Positions 33,952-43,329 of a DNA stretch of 64,000 nucleotides are shown piece by piece. The first letter of the stretch is position 1; each line of letters starts with the position of its first letter. Where the stretch lies: the NCBI RefSeq assembly GCF_026340465.1, contig NZ_JAPEPC010000001.1, positions 5,585,001 through 5,649,000 on the forward strand, written 5' to 3'. Source of the DNA: Streptomyces sp. NBC_01306 (GTDB taxonomy: Bacteria > Actinomycetota > Actinomycetes > Streptomycetales > Streptomycetaceae). Both the position numbers and the translations under genes were made by a program. The notes under the pieces are model-generated. The model worked only from the letters and a program-made list of their open reading frames with translations. It searched no databases and had not been told where the DNA came from.

Positions 33952-34191
33952 GTGCCCCTCCCCGAGGTCGGCGCGGCCGCGGTCTTCCGTGCAGGGCTGA
34001 TTCCCCCAACGGGCCGCGGAAATGCCCTGATTCGGGTTGAGAGTAGGGAGCGGGGCGGCGCGGGGCAGGCGCGCGGCGCGGGGGTACGGGGGCGCGGGGT
34101 CGCACGGCGCCGGGCCGGTGGGCGGCGTGGGGCCGCGGGGGCCGGGGAAGCCGCCTGTCTGTCGCCTTCAGCGCGGGGGCGTGAACGCGCC

Positions 34192-35079
34192 CTACGCCGC
34201 CGCCCGGATCGCCTCGTCGATCTCCGGGAACGCGAAAGTGAAGCCCGACTCCAGGAGTTTCTGCGGGAGGACCCGCTGGCTCCCCAGGACGTCCCCCGCG
34301 AACTCGCCCAGCGCGATCCGCAGCGCGGGGGCCGGTGCCGTGAACACGGTGGGGCGGTGCAGGACCCGGCCCATGGCCGCTGTCACCTCGCGGTTGGTGA
34401 CCGGCTGAGGGCCGGTCAGGTTCACCGGGCCCGACAGGGTCTCCGTGTCCAGGATGTGGCGCAGCGCCGCGACATGGTCGTGCAGCGCGATGAAACTCCA
34501 GTACTGGCTGCCGTCGCCCATCCGGCCGCCGAGCCCCGCCTTGAACAGCGGGAAGAGCCTGCCCCAGGCCCCGCCCTCCTTGGCCACCACAAGTCCGGTA
34601 CGGGCGAACGCCGTCCGGACGCCCGCCTCTTCGGCCGCGCGGGCCGCCTCCTCCCACTCGACGCAGAGCGAGGCGAGGAAGCCCTCACCGGGGGGCGCGC
34701 CCTCGTCGACCGCGCGGTCGCCCGTGTCTCCGTAGTAGCCGACCGCACTGCCGCACAGGAACACCGCCGGCGGCACGTCGAGCGAGGCGACGGCGTCGGC
34801 GAGGGTGGCGGTGCCCAGCACCCGGCTGTCCCGCAGCTCCTTCTTGTACGCGTCCGTCCAGCGGTGGTCGCCGACCCCCGCCCCGGCCAGGTTGACCACC
34901 GCGTCGCAGCCGGTCAGACCGGCCGTGTCCACGTGCTCCCGGACCGGGTCCCACGCCACCTCGTCCGCGGCCCGTGCGGTCCGGCGGACGAGCCGCACCA
35001 CCTCGTGGCCGTCGGCGCGCAGGGAACGGCCCAGCGCCGTACCGATCAGTCCTGATGCTCCGGCAATCGCGATACGCAT
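34192..35079 (-). CDS. TIGR01777-family NAD-dependent epimerase
   Basis: A 295-aa Rossmann-fold protein of the atypical SDR (TIGR01777/YfcH) family. It begins MRIAIAGASGLIGTALGRSL (G-x-x-G-x-x-G) and contains AVVNLAGAGVGDHRWTDAYK and SAVGYYGDTGD. The C-terminal DUF1731-type domain is GSQRVLPQKLLESGFTFAFP. E. coli and cyanobacterial relatives have been linked to cell division, but the reaction is undefined. It is divergent from the GNAT gene. Confidence 0.92.
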   Translation of the reverse strand: MRIAIAGASGLIGTALGRSLRADGHEVVRLVRRTARAADEVAWDPVREHVDTAGLTGCDAVVNLAGAGVGDHRWTDAYKKELRDSRVLGTATLADAVASLDVPPAVFLCGSAVGYYGDTGDRAVDEGAPPGEGFLASLCVEWEEAARAAEEAGVRTAFARTGLVVAKEGGAWGRLFPLFKAGLGGRMGDGSQYWSFIALHDHVAALRHILDTETLSGPVNLTGPQPVTNREVTAAMGRVLHRPTVFTAPAPALRIALGEFAGDVLGSQRVLPQKLLESGFTFAFPEIDEAIRAAA

Positions 35080-35149
35080 GGGCCCATCCTCACGCACCGC
35101 GGTGGAATTGCGCAGCGCCGCCGCCGGTGCCCGTGGCAGAGTGGCTCGC

Positions 35150-35647
35150 ATGTCCGACCCGAACATACGTGTGGCCGTACCCGGTGACGGTGAAGTGCTC
35201 GGCGAGCTCGACCGGGCGACCTGGTCCACGCTGCACGAGGTCATGCCGCCGCCCCAGCCCCCGTACCGGCCCTTCTTCGACGAGCACCACCGGCCGGACG
35301 GCTGCCTGGTGGCCGAGCTGGCGGGTTCGGTGGTGGGCTACATCCGGCTGGTACGGCCGACCCCGCTCACCAGCAACGCCCATGTACGCCAGATCCAGGG
35401 CCTGGCCGTCGCCGCCACGGCGCGCCGCCACGGTGTGGGCCGGGCGCTGCTGAGGGCCGCGTGCGCCGAGGCGCGGCGCCAGGGCGCCACCCGCATCACC
35501 CTGCGGGTGCTCGGACCCAACACCCCGGCCCGCGAGCTCTACGCCGCCGAGGGGTTCGCGGTGGAGGGCGTGCTGCCGGGAGAGTTCCACCTGGCGGGCC
35601 GGTATGTCGACGACGTACTGATGGGACGCGGCCTCACCGCGTACTGA
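35150..35647 (+). CDS. GNAT-family N-acetyltransferase
   Basis: A 165-aa acetyltransferase. The acetyl-CoA binding motif is VRQIQGLAVAATARRHGVGR (motif A, Q/RxxGxG/A type) at about residues 80-100. It is followed by GATRITLRVLGPNTPARELY and the terminal VLMGRGL strand. ATG at 35150 excludes the long upstream extension that would overlap the divergent epimerase gene. The substrate is unknown. Confidence 0.9.
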   Translation: MSDPNIRVAVPGDGEVLGELDRATWSTLHEVMPPPQPPYRPFFDEHHRPDGCLVAELAGSVVGYIRLVRPTPLTSNAHVRQIQGLAVAATARRHGVGRALLRAACAEARRQGATRITLRVLGPNTPARELYAAEGFAVEGVLPGEFHLAGRYVDDVLMGRGLTAY

Positions 35648-35680
35648 GCCCGCAGCCACGACCGGGGGGCGCGTGCGCGC

Positions 35681-36199
35681 TCAGGAACCGAACCGCTCCC
35701 ACAGGCGCGGATACCGCTCGGCGAGCGCCTCGTCGTCGAAGTCGACCGGCGGCCCCTCCGGGTCGGCGGCCTGCGGCGGAATACCGAGGTCGGGCGTAGG
35801 CGCCCCGGTGAGCTGCTCGTACGCCTCGTCGGCCGCGTACCCCAGCTCCTCGCCGTCACCGTCGATCTCCTCGTCGAAGTCGTCGAGGAGATCGGCCAGG
35901 GCGTCCGGGTCCTGCAACGCGCCCTCGAAGATCTCCCGGCCCTGGCCGATGAGCCAGCAGCGGAAGTAGTCGAAGGAGTCGCTGTCGCTCTCGCGCAGCA
36001 GCACGACCGCCGCACCCCACAGGTCCCAGCGGTACGCACGGTTGTAGCGCGTCTCGAAGTACCGGGCGAACTCCAGTACGGACTCCGGGTCGAGCTGCGC
36101 CAATCGCTCGGTGAGCAGGTCGGCATGGTCCTCGGGGTCGCCGTCGGCGGCCGCGCGAGTGCTGTCGATGGTCTCCCAGAACTCCGTCTCGTCCCTCAC
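35681..36199 (-). CDS. DUF4240 domain protein
   Basis: A 172-aa acidic cytosolic protein of the DUF4240 family. It has the signature opening DETEFWETIDSTR, then a helical core (LAQLDPESVLEFARYFETRY; WDLWGAAVVLLRESDSDSF) and RCWLIGQGREIFEGAL. An Asp/Glu-rich stretch (DFDEEIDGDGEELGYAADEA) follows. In some bacteria such genes accompany immunity or contact-dependent systems. Here it lies alone, and no toxin gene is adjacent. Confidence 0.9.
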   Translation of the reverse strand: MRDETEFWETIDSTRAAADGDPEDHADLLTERLAQLDPESVLEFARYFETRYNRAYRWDLWGAAVVLLRESDSDSFDYFRCWLIGQGREIFEGALQDPDALADLLDDFDEEIDGDGEELGYAADEAYEQLTGAPTPDLGIPPQAADPEGPPVDFDDEALAERYPRLWERFGS

Positions 36200-36347
36200 G
36201 CGTCCAGCATCGTGGTTGGCGGGGCGCCGCGCACGCGGAGCGCCGATCAGCGGCCCTCTTGTTACCAGGCGATGTGACCGTCCGATGAATCACTCGTTTG
36301 ACGGGTGAAGCGATTCGATCACTCACCCCAGAGGGGCCACCCCCGTC

Positions 36348-38342
36348 ATGCGAACGCAAGAGCAACCGGAAGGGGCGCGGTCCGGCGCCGCCCGAGTGGG
36401 CGTGGAACAGGCCGAGGCCGCACTCGTCGAGCACTATCCGCGGCTCGTCCGCCTCGCCTACATCACGCTGCCCCCGTCCCTGGGCCGCCACCGCCGGGCG
36501 CTCGCCGCGCATGCGGCCGTCCAGCGGGCGCTGCCCGCCTCGCGTGACAGCGGCCCGGACGGGCCGCGCGTGCCCGTTCAGCGCGGCACATCGGAGGACC
36601 CCGGGTACGCCCTGGTCAGACAGCGCGTGCTGGCGACCGCCCTGGCGTACGGACAGCGTCCCGGCTGGTGGCCCCGGCAACTGCCCGCGCCGCGTGCGCT
36701 GCGGCCCGCGCTGCCCGCCGTCTTCGGGCTGCGGATCTTCCCCCGGTCCGGCGGCGCCGACGAACTCGCCCTGGAACAGGCGCTGTCCGGGACCACGGCG
36801 GCCGCCAGGGCCGCCCTCGTGCTGCACCGCATCGAGGGCCTGAGCGAACAGGCCACCCGCACGCTGCTGACGGCTGCGGGCGCAACCGACGCGGGGTCGG
36901 CGCTGCGCACGGCGCTCCGGCTGGCCCGTACCCCGGCGGAGACGGGGGCCGACGCGCTGCTGCGGTCCGACGAGTTCGACCCCTGTCTGGTGCACACCCG
37001 CCCCACCGATCTGATCCGGCGCAGACAGCGCGTCAGGTTCGCGCGGTGCGTGGGCATCGCCGTGACCGTGCTCGCCGTGGCGCTGGTCGTGGTGGACCGC
37101 GACGGGAGCTCCGCGCCGTCCGCCGCGACCGGGCCGTTCAACCCCGCCGTCAGCGCCCGTGCGGTGGACCCCGCGCTGCTGCTGCGCGCCCCGGCGCAGC
37201 AGTGGGCCGACAGCTCGCGCATGGACTTCACCGTCTGGCCCGCGCGCGGCGCCCGCAAGGACGACACCGCGCTGCTCGGCCGGGCGCTGAAGGTCTGGGC
37301 GAGCCCGTCCCGTACGGTACGGATCTCCGCCACCCAGGGCGCCGCGACCACCCCGCCGGCCCAGCCGTCCCGGCTCCTCTACGCGGGCGACGTGGACGGT
37401 GCGGCGGTGGTCCTGTTCGCCGACGGTGAGCGGGTCGTCCGGTACGCCGAACCCACCGGCGGCAAGGGCGCGCCCGCGCTCGACTTCGCGCGCACCGACG
37501 ACGCCGACATCACCACCGGGGCCGCGGTGGTCGTCGGCCGCACCGACGGCAACGCGCGTTTCCTGCTGGCTCCCTGGGTCGCCGAGTCCGGCACCCGCGA
37601 CCTCCTCGCCCCGGACGCCCCGGCGCGCCCGCTCGACGAGGGCAAGGACGGGGTGACCGCCCCGGTGTCGAGCCCGGCCACGGTCGTGGGCGGCAAGGGA
37701 TGCGGCTCCTGGCCCGCGCTCCAGCTCCGCTCATCCAGCAAGGTCGCGGAGAAGCACGCGTTCCTCCTCACCGACCTCGGTGACCTCACGCCCGTCCACC
37801 TCACCTACACCCCGCCGCCGGGCGGCGGCGTCCCGGCGCGGCAGCCGAGGGAGGCGACCGGCAGTCAGGCGCTGGTCAGCTGGGCGCACACCGCCTGCTC
37901 GCTGACGGGTGTCCGCGGCAGCGGTGTACGCGCCGTGAACAACTGGGAGTACGCCCGCCAGCAGCTCCCCGACAACGGTGGCCGCGCCTCCTGGGTGTGC
38001 ACCAGGGCGGACACCTGGCAGGGGCCCGGCCGGGTCTCCGTACAGCTCCAGCTCCCCACCGGGCCGGCGTCCCGGCCGGGCGTGATCGTGGCGCAGCAGA
38101 AGAACACCGCACTGTGCAGCCGCTTCGGCCAGAACGTACTGGCCGGCGCCAAGTGGAAGTCCGGCTCCGGGCGGTGGTACCTGCTGGCCGCGGGCAGCAG
38201 GGAGGTCCGCAGGATCGACGCGACCGGGGGAGTGCGGGCCACGGCGGACGGTACGACGCTGGCGGTACGGGCGGGCAAGGACGACCGGGCCGTCATGTCG
38301 GCCCGGCTGGCGAACGGGGACACGCTGAAGGCGCTGGGCTGA
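36348..38342 (+). CDS. membrane protein with sigma-factor-like N-terminus
   Basis: A 664-aa protein of unknown function. Residues about 18-60 (EAALVEHYPRLVRLAYITLP) resemble sigma-70 region 2 of ECF factors. About 150-185 (AARAALVLHRIEGLSEQATR) resembles region 4.2, although the recognition helix is weakly conserved. A single membrane segment follows at about 230-247 (CVGIAVTVLAVALVVV). About 415 residues would lie outside the cell, with a few Cys and beta-rich stretches (VVVGRTDGNARFLLAPWV; GSGRWYLLAAGSREVRRIDA). This is either a degenerate membrane-anchored sigma-like protein or an unrelated membrane protein. It is divergent from the DUF4240 gene. Confidence 0.8.
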   Translation: MRTQEQPEGARSGAARVGVEQAEAALVEHYPRLVRLAYITLPPSLGRHRRALAAHAAVQRALPASRDSGPDGPRVPVQRGTSEDPGYALVRQRVLATALAYGQRPGWWPRQLPAPRALRPALPAVFGLRIFPRSGGADELALEQALSGTTAAARAALVLHRIEGLSEQATRTLLTAAGATDAGSALRTALRLARTPAETGADALLRSDEFDPCLVHTRPTDLIRRRQRVRFARCVGIAVTVLAVALVVVDRDGSSAPSAATGPFNPAVSARAVDPALLLRAPAQQWADSSRMDFTVWPARGARKDDTALLGRALKVWASPSRTVRISATQGAATTPPAQPSRLLYAGDVDGAAVVLFADGERVVRYAEPTGGKGAPALDFARTDDADITTGAAVVVGRTDGNARFLLAPWVAESGTRDLLAPDAPARPLDEGKDGVTAPVSSPATVVGGKGCGSWPALQLRSSSKVAEKHAFLLTDLGDLTPVHLTYTPPPGGGVPARQPREATGSQALVSWAHTACSLTGVRGSGVRAVNNWEYARQQLPDNGGRASWVCTRADTWQGPGRVSVQLQLPTGPASRPGVIVAQQKNTALCSRFGQNVLAGAKWKSGSGRWYLLAAGSREVRRIDATGGVRATADGTTLAVRAGKDDRAVMSARLANGDTLKALG

Positions 38343-38412
38343 GACCGGGTCGATCCGGACTGCCCCGGGAATCCGGACCGGAGCTGTCGGGTATTGCTGG
38401 CACGGTGGCCCC

Positions 38413-39336
38413 ATGGAGACAGACAAGCCTTTGACGGGACGAATCGCTCTGGTCGCCGGGGCCACCCGGGGCGCGGGCCGGGCCATCGCCGTACAGCTGG
38501 GCGCGGCGGGCGCCACCGTGTACGCGACCGGGCGCACCACCCGCGAGCAGCGCAGCGAGGTGGGGCGTCCCGAGACCATCGAGGAGACCGCCGAGCTGAT
38601 CGGTGCCGCGGGCGGGACCGGGTTCGCCGTGCCCACCGACCATCTGGAGGAAGAGCAGGTCCGCGCGCTGGCCGAGCGGATCGACCGCGAGCAGGGACGG
38701 CTGGACATCCTGGTCAACGACGTCTGGGGCGGTGACCATCTCGCCCGGGTCGGCGAGGAGAACAAGATGTGGGAGATCCCGCTGGAGGAGGGGATCAGGA
38801 TGCTGGAACTCGGGGTGAAGAGCCACATCATCACCAGCAGCGCCGTACTCCCGCTGCTGGCCCGCACCCCCGGCGGCCTGGTGGTCGAAGTGACCGACGG
38901 TACTGCCGAGTCCAATCGCGACTACCGGGTGAACTTCTACTACGACCTGGCCAAGAACGCACCGATCCGGATGGCCGCCGGCCTCGCCCACGAGCTGAAG
39001 TCCGTCGGCTCCACGGCGGTCTGTATCACCCCCGGCTTCCTGCGCTCGGAGGCGATGCTCGACCACTTCGGGGTGACGGAGGCGACATGGCGGGACGCCA
39101 TCGCCAAGGAACCGCACTTCGCCATCGCGGAGTCCCCGGTGTTCGTGGGCCGCGCGGTGGCGGCGCTCGCGGCCGACGCGGACCGTGCACGGTGGAACGG
39201 GCAGTCGCTGTCCAGCGGACAACTGGCCGCGGAGTACGGCTTCACGGACGCCGACGGCAGCCGGCCCGACGCCTGGCGGTACATCACGGAGGTCGCGCTC
39301 GGCGGGGCCGCCCGGTCGGCGGAGGAGTACCGGTAA
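38413..39336 (+). CDS. SDR-family oxidoreductase
   Basis: A short-chain dehydrogenase of 307 aa. The cofactor motif is LVAGATRGAGRAIAVQLGAA, then LDILVNDVWGGD. The catalytic Tyr-x3-Lys is in YYDLAKNAPIR and a Ser-rich strand precedes it (HIITSSAVLPLL). It is longer than classical SDRs, with an extended C-terminus (SLSSGQLAAEYGFTDADGSR), as in a group of predicted SDRs. It lies 70 nt after the sigma-like gene on the same strand and converges with the WYL regulator. The substrate is unknown. Confidence 0.93.
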   Translation: METDKPLTGRIALVAGATRGAGRAIAVQLGAAGATVYATGRTTREQRSEVGRPETIEETAELIGAAGGTGFAVPTDHLEEEQVRALAERIDREQGRLDILVNDVWGGDHLARVGEENKMWEIPLEEGIRMLELGVKSHIITSSAVLPLLARTPGGLVVEVTDGTAESNRDYRVNFYYDLAKNAPIRMAAGLAHELKSVGSTAVCITPGFLRSEAMLDHFGVTEATWRDAIAKEPHFAIAESPVFVGRAVAALAADADRARWNGQSLSSGQLAAEYGFTDADGSRPDAWRYITEVALGGAARSAEEYR

Positions 39337-39380
39337 CGGCTGTCCCGGCTCGGGCGTACAGCGGTAACGGCCGGGCCGGC

Positions 39381-40505
39381 TCAGGCGTACAGCCGTGCCG
39401 CCGCCGTCAGTGCCTCGGCGAAGCGCGCCCGGAGCTCCGGCGGCTCCAGGACCTCCACCTCCGGTCCCAGCGCCAGCAGTTGTGTGTACGCCACCTCCAG
39501 CGACTCGACGGGCAGCGCGACCGTCACCCGGCCGAGATCGTCGGGGGCGGAGGCCGCGGTCAGCGCTTCGTTCGCCGCCGCGCGGTCCACGGCGTACGGG
39601 AGGGACTCGGCGCCGGACGCGGAGACCCGGACCACCACCTCCGCCCGGAGCAGCGATCGGGCGAACCCGGCGGCCCGCTGCTCCCAGAAGGCGGACAGGT
39701 CGAATGCCTCGTCCCGCACGAAACAGCCGTGCTCATCGTGCGTATGGAGCGTGAGCGCGGAGAAGCGGTCGATGCGGTACACGCGGAAGTCGGCCGGATC
39801 ACACGGATCGGGCACGTCCGGCGGATCGGGCGTGCCCCGCGGATCGGGTATGTGACGCGAACCGGGCGCGTCACGTGAACCGGCCGCGTCCCGTGAATCG
39901 GCCGCGTCCCGCGCATCGGATATGCCGCGCGGGCCGCCGTCCGCGCGGGCGCAGACGTACCAGACACCGGCCTTCAGTACGAGTCCGTACGGCTCCAGGA
40001 CGCGCTCCACCTCGGAGCCGTCCCGGCGGCGGTAGCGCGCCGACACCCGTCTGTCCGCCCACACCGCACCGGCCAGCGGCGCCAGCAGCTCCGGCGTGCT
40101 CGGCTCCTGATACCAGCCGGGCGCATCCAGATGGAAGCGCCGGGCCGCCGATGCGGGGGCGTCGCGCAGCGCGGGCAGAAGGGCCGCCGACACCTTCAGG
40201 CGGGCCGCCGACGCGGCGTCATCGAGCCCCATCTCCCGCAGTGCGCCGGGCAGCCCGGAGAGGAACAGTGCCTCGGCCTCGGTGCGGGCCAGACCGGTCA
40301 GCCGGGTGCGGTAACCGCCGATCAGCCGGTACCCACCGGACCTGCCCCGCTCCGCGTACACCGGAACGCCCGCCTCCGAGAGGGCGAGGGCGTCCCGGGT
40401 GACCGTGCGCTCGGACACGGCGAGCTCCTGCGCCAGCTCGGCCGCTGTCATCATCGGCCGGGACTGGAGCAGGAGCACCATCTTGATCAGGCGGGCAGCG
40501 CGCAT
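39381..40505 (-). CDS. HTH-WYL transcriptional regulator
   Basis: A 374-aa regulator. The N-terminal DeoR-like HTH (AAELAQELAVSERTVTRDAL) is followed by a WYL domain starting near residue 150 (VSARYRRRDGSEVERVLEPYG, GVWYVCARADG) and a C-terminal WCX-like segment (VTVALPVESLEVAYTQLLAL). Within the WYL domain a 42-residue tract of six-residue Asp/Pro/Arg/Ala repeats separates WYVCARADGG from FRVYRIDRFSAL, strands that are normally adjacent. It is encoded by seven 18-bp tandem units. ATG 40505 is preferred over a start five codons earlier. Confidence 0.92.
   Translation of the reverse strand: MRAARLIKMVLLLQSRPMMTAAELAQELAVSERTVTRDALALSEAGVPVYAERGRSGGYRLIGGYRTRLTGLARTEAEALFLSGLPGALREMGLDDAASAARLKVSAALLPALRDAPASAARRFHLDAPGWYQEPSTPELLAPLAGAVWADRRVSARYRRRDGSEVERVLEPYGLVLKAGVWYVCARADGGPRGISDARDAADSRDAAGSRDAPGSRHIPDPRGTPDPPDVPDPCDPADFRVYRIDRFSALTLHTHDEHGCFVRDEAFDLSAFWEQRAAGFARSLLRAEVVVRVSASGAESLPYAVDRAAANEALTAASAPDDLGRVTVALPVESLEVAYTQLLALGPEVEVLEPPELRARFAEALTAAARLYA
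39805..39930 (-). repeat. seven 18-bp tandem repeats inside WYL domain
   Basis: Seven contiguous 18-bp units (39805, 39823, 39841, 39859, 39877, 39895, 39913), each of type GGATCGGGCGTGCCCCGC, encode hexapeptides such as DSRDAA and DPRGTP. Units are 60-90% alike and keep the frame. Confidence 0.92.
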
Positions 40506-40544
40506 GGAATCAGCATGCACGCCACCACTGACAACGCCCCACGG

Positions 40545-43214
40545 TCACAGGCCGTAGCGCTCGCGAGCCTCCTTGACCGCCGATACGGGGACCTCGCCGC
40601 GCTTGGCGAGCGAGGCCAGCGCCGCGACGACGACCGACTGGGCGTCGACACCGAAGTGGCGGCGGGCCGCCTCACGGGTGTCCGAGAGACCGAACCCGTC
40701 CGTGCCGAGCGAGGTCCAGTCCTGCTCGACCCACTGGCTGATCTGGTCCGGAACCTGTCGCATCCAGTCGCTCACCGCGAGCACCGGACCGGGCGCACCG
40801 GCCAGCGCCCGGGTGACGAACGGGGTGCGCTGCTCACCGCGGAGCAGCGCCTCGTCGCACTCCAGCGCGTCGCGGCGCAGCTCGCCCCAGGAGGTCGCCG
40901 ACCACACATCGGCCGTGACACCCCAGTCGGCCGCGAGCAGTTCCTGCGCCTCCAGCGCCCAGTGGATCGCCGTACCCGATGCGAGCAGCTGCATCCGCGG
41001 GGCGTCGGCGGCTGCCGCCGTGCCCTCCTTGAAGCGGTACAGACCGCGGCGGATGCCCTCCTCGACGCCCTCGGGCATCGCGGGCTGGTGCTTCGGCTCG
41101 TTGTAGACCGTCAGGTAGTAGAAGACGTTCTCTGCGTCCGGGCCGTACATCCGGCGCAGACCGTCCTTGACGATCACCGCGATCTCGAAGGCGAACGCCG
41201 GGTCGTAGTTGAGCGACGCCGGGTTGGTGGAGGCGATCAGCTGCGAGTGGCCGTCCGCGTGCTGGAGCCCCTCACCGGTCAGGGTGGTGCGGCCCGCGGT
41301 GGCGCCGACGATGAAGCCGCGGCCGAGCTGGTCGCCGAGCTGCCACATCTGGTCGGCGGTGCGCTGCCAGCCGAACATCGAGTAGAAGATGTAGAAGGGG
41401 ATCATCGGCTCGCCGTGCGTCGCGTACGACGAGGCGGCGGCGATGAAGTCGGCCATGGCGCCGGCCTCGGTGATCCCCTCGTTGAGGATCTGGCCGTCGG
41501 TGGCTTCCTTGTAGTACATCAGCTGGTCACGGTCGACCGCGTCGTACGTCTGGCCCTTCGGCGAGTAGATACCGGCCGACGGGAACAGCGACTCCATACC
41601 GAACGTACGGGCCTCGTCGGGGACGATCGGCACCCAGCGCTTGCCGGTCTGCTTGTCCCGCATCAGGTCCTTCATCAGCCGGACGAAGGCCATCGTGGTG
41701 GCCATCTCCTGCTGTCCCGAACCCTTGATGAGCGCCTTGAACGCACGCTCCTCGGGCTCCGGGAGCACCACCTGGTGCACCCGGCGGGCCGGGGCGGGGC
41801 CGCCGAGCTCGGCGCGGCGCTCCTGGAGGTAGCGGACCTCGGGGGAGTCGGCGCCGGGGTGGCCGTACGGCACCAGGCCCTCGTCCAGTTTCGCGTCCGG
41901 GATCGGCAGGTCCAGCAGGTCGCGCATGGCGCGGAACTGCTTGCCGTCCAGCTTCTTCATCTGGTGGTTGGCGTTGCGGGACTCGAAGCCCTCGCCGAGC
42001 GTGAAGCCCTTGACGGTCTGCGCGAGGATCACGGTCGGCGCGCCCTTGAACTCCAGGGCCGCCTTGTACGCCGCGTACACCTTGCGGGCCTCGTGGCCAC
42101 CGCGCGAGGTGTGGAAGCACTCGGCGATCTTCGCGTCGGTGAGCAGCTTCGCCAGCTCGGCGAGCGCGGGCTCGGCACCGAAGAAGTGCTGGCGGATGTA
42201 GGCCACGTCGCGCGTCGCGTACGTCTGGAACTGCGCGTCCGGCACCTCGCGGAGGCGGCGGATCAGCGCACCCGTGGTGTCGAGCTGGAACAGCTCGTCC
42301 CAGGCGGAGCCCCAGAGCGTCTTGATGACGTTCCAGCCGGCGCCGCGGAACTGCGCCTCCAGCTCCTGCACGACCCGGAAGTTGGCCCGCACCGGGCCGT
42401 CGAGGCGCTGCAGGTTGCAGTTGATGACGAAGGTGAGGTTGTCGAGGCCCTCACGGGCGGCCAGGGTGAGCGCGGTCGTCGACTCGGGCTCGTCCATCTC
42501 GCCGTCGCCGAGGAAGGCCCAGACGTGCGACTGCGAGGTGTCCTTGATGCCGCGGCCGGTCAGATAGCGGTTGAACCGTGCCTGGTAGATCGAGGAGATC
42601 GGGCCCAGGCCCATCGAGACCGTGGGGAACTCCCAGAGCCAGGGCAGCCGGCGCGGGTGCGGGTAGGACGGCAGACCGTCGCCGCCCGCCTCCTGGCGGA
42701 AGTTGTCGAGCTGCTGCTCGCTCAGGCGTCCGTCGAGGAAGGCGCGGGCGTAGATGCCGGGCGACGCGTGGCCCTGGATGTAGAGCTGGTCGCCCGAGCC
42801 GTCGCCCTCCTTGCCGTGGAAGAAGTGGTTGAAGCCGGTCTCGTAAAGCCAGGCGGCCGAAGCGAAGGTGGCGATGTGGCCGCCGACGCCGAACCGGGAG
42901 CCGCGGGTGACCATCGCGGCCGCGTTCCAGCGGTTCCACGCGGTGATCCGGCTCTCCATCGCCAGGTCGCCGTCGAAGGCGGGCTCGGCGGAAGTCGGAA
43001 TGGTGTTGACGTAGTCGGTCTCCAGCAGCTTCGGCAGCGCGAGACCGTCGCCTTCGGCCCGCTCCAGCGTGCGGCGCATCAGATATGCGGCACGGTGGGG
43101 GCCGGCGGCCTTGGTGACGGCGTCCAGGGAGGCCGCCCACTCGGCGGTCTCCTCGGGGTCGCGGTCCGGGAGCTGGTCGAGCTCGCTGTGAAGCTTGCCT
43201 ACGGGGTCGGTCAT
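40545..43214 (-). CDS. aceE: pyruvate dehydrogenase E1, homodimeric
   Basis: The E1 component of pyruvate dehydrogenase, 889 aa. It decarboxylates pyruvate with thiamin diphosphate and acetylates the lipoyl group of E2. It has the N-terminal helix LHSELDQLPDRDPEETAEW, RRLPWLWEFPTVSMGLGP, and the ThDP/Mg motif GDGEMDEPES ending about 30 residues later in NCNLQ. LGEGFESRNANHQMKKL is the mobile loop carrying the His pair. ATG at 43214 has GGAAGG 8 nt upstream. It is downstream of the GntR gene on the same strand. A perfect palindrome over a possible promoter lies about 100 nt upstream. Confidence 0.97.
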   Translation of the reverse strand: MTDPVGKLHSELDQLPDRDPEETAEWAASLDAVTKAAGPHRAAYLMRRTLERAEGDGLALPKLLETDYVNTIPTSAEPAFDGDLAMESRITAWNRWNAAAMVTRGSRFGVGGHIATFASAAWLYETGFNHFFHGKEGDGSGDQLYIQGHASPGIYARAFLDGRLSEQQLDNFRQEAGGDGLPSYPHPRRLPWLWEFPTVSMGLGPISSIYQARFNRYLTGRGIKDTSQSHVWAFLGDGEMDEPESTTALTLAAREGLDNLTFVINCNLQRLDGPVRANFRVVQELEAQFRGAGWNVIKTLWGSAWDELFQLDTTGALIRRLREVPDAQFQTYATRDVAYIRQHFFGAEPALAELAKLLTDAKIAECFHTSRGGHEARKVYAAYKAALEFKGAPTVILAQTVKGFTLGEGFESRNANHQMKKLDGKQFRAMRDLLDLPIPDAKLDEGLVPYGHPGADSPEVRYLQERRAELGGPAPARRVHQVVLPEPEERAFKALIKGSGQQEMATTMAFVRLMKDLMRDKQTGKRWVPIVPDEARTFGMESLFPSAGIYSPKGQTYDAVDRDQLMYYKEATDGQILNEGITEAGAMADFIAAASSYATHGEPMIPFYIFYSMFGWQRTADQMWQLGDQLGRGFIVGATAGRTTLTGEGLQHADGHSQLIASTNPASLNYDPAFAFEIAVIVKDGLRRMYGPDAENVFYYLTVYNEPKHQPAMPEGVEEGIRRGLYRFKEGTAAAADAPRMQLLASGTAIHWALEAQELLAADWGVTADVWSATSWGELRRDALECDEALLRGEQRTPFVTRALAGAPGPVLAVSDWMRQVPDQISQWVEQDWTSLGTDGFGLSDTREAARRHFGVDAQSVVVAALASLAKRGEVPVSAVKEARERYGL

Positions 43215-43312
43215 GGTCGCCGCCTTCCGGACAGAACAGGGGGTGCAGATAGGCCCGGTCTGGCAGGACAGGGCGACGGGCTGGGTGAAGCCCTCCGGAG
43301 ACTGTAAATCGC

Positions 43313-43329
43313 TGATCGATGATCGATCA
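43313..43329. promoter_or_regulatory. palindromic operator upstream of aceE
   Basis: TGATCGAT-G-ATCGATCA, a perfect 17-bp palindrome 99-115 nt upstream of aceE. On the minus strand it overlaps a possible -35 (TTGATC, 43325-43330) with a -10-like TTACAG (43302-43307) 17 nt away. A bound protein would therefore block RNA polymerase. The GntR protein encoded next to it is the likely ligand. Confidence 0.6.

Noticed and set aside
39805..39930. Seven regularly spaced repeats, CRISPR-like at first sight
   Set aside because: The units are directly contiguous with no unique spacers, lie in a coding frame, and no cas genes are present.
40131..43307. Open frame of more than 1000 codons antisense to aceE
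   Set aside because: It mirrors the codon bias of aceE and has no recognisable domain; long antisense frames are expected in such G+C-rich DNA.
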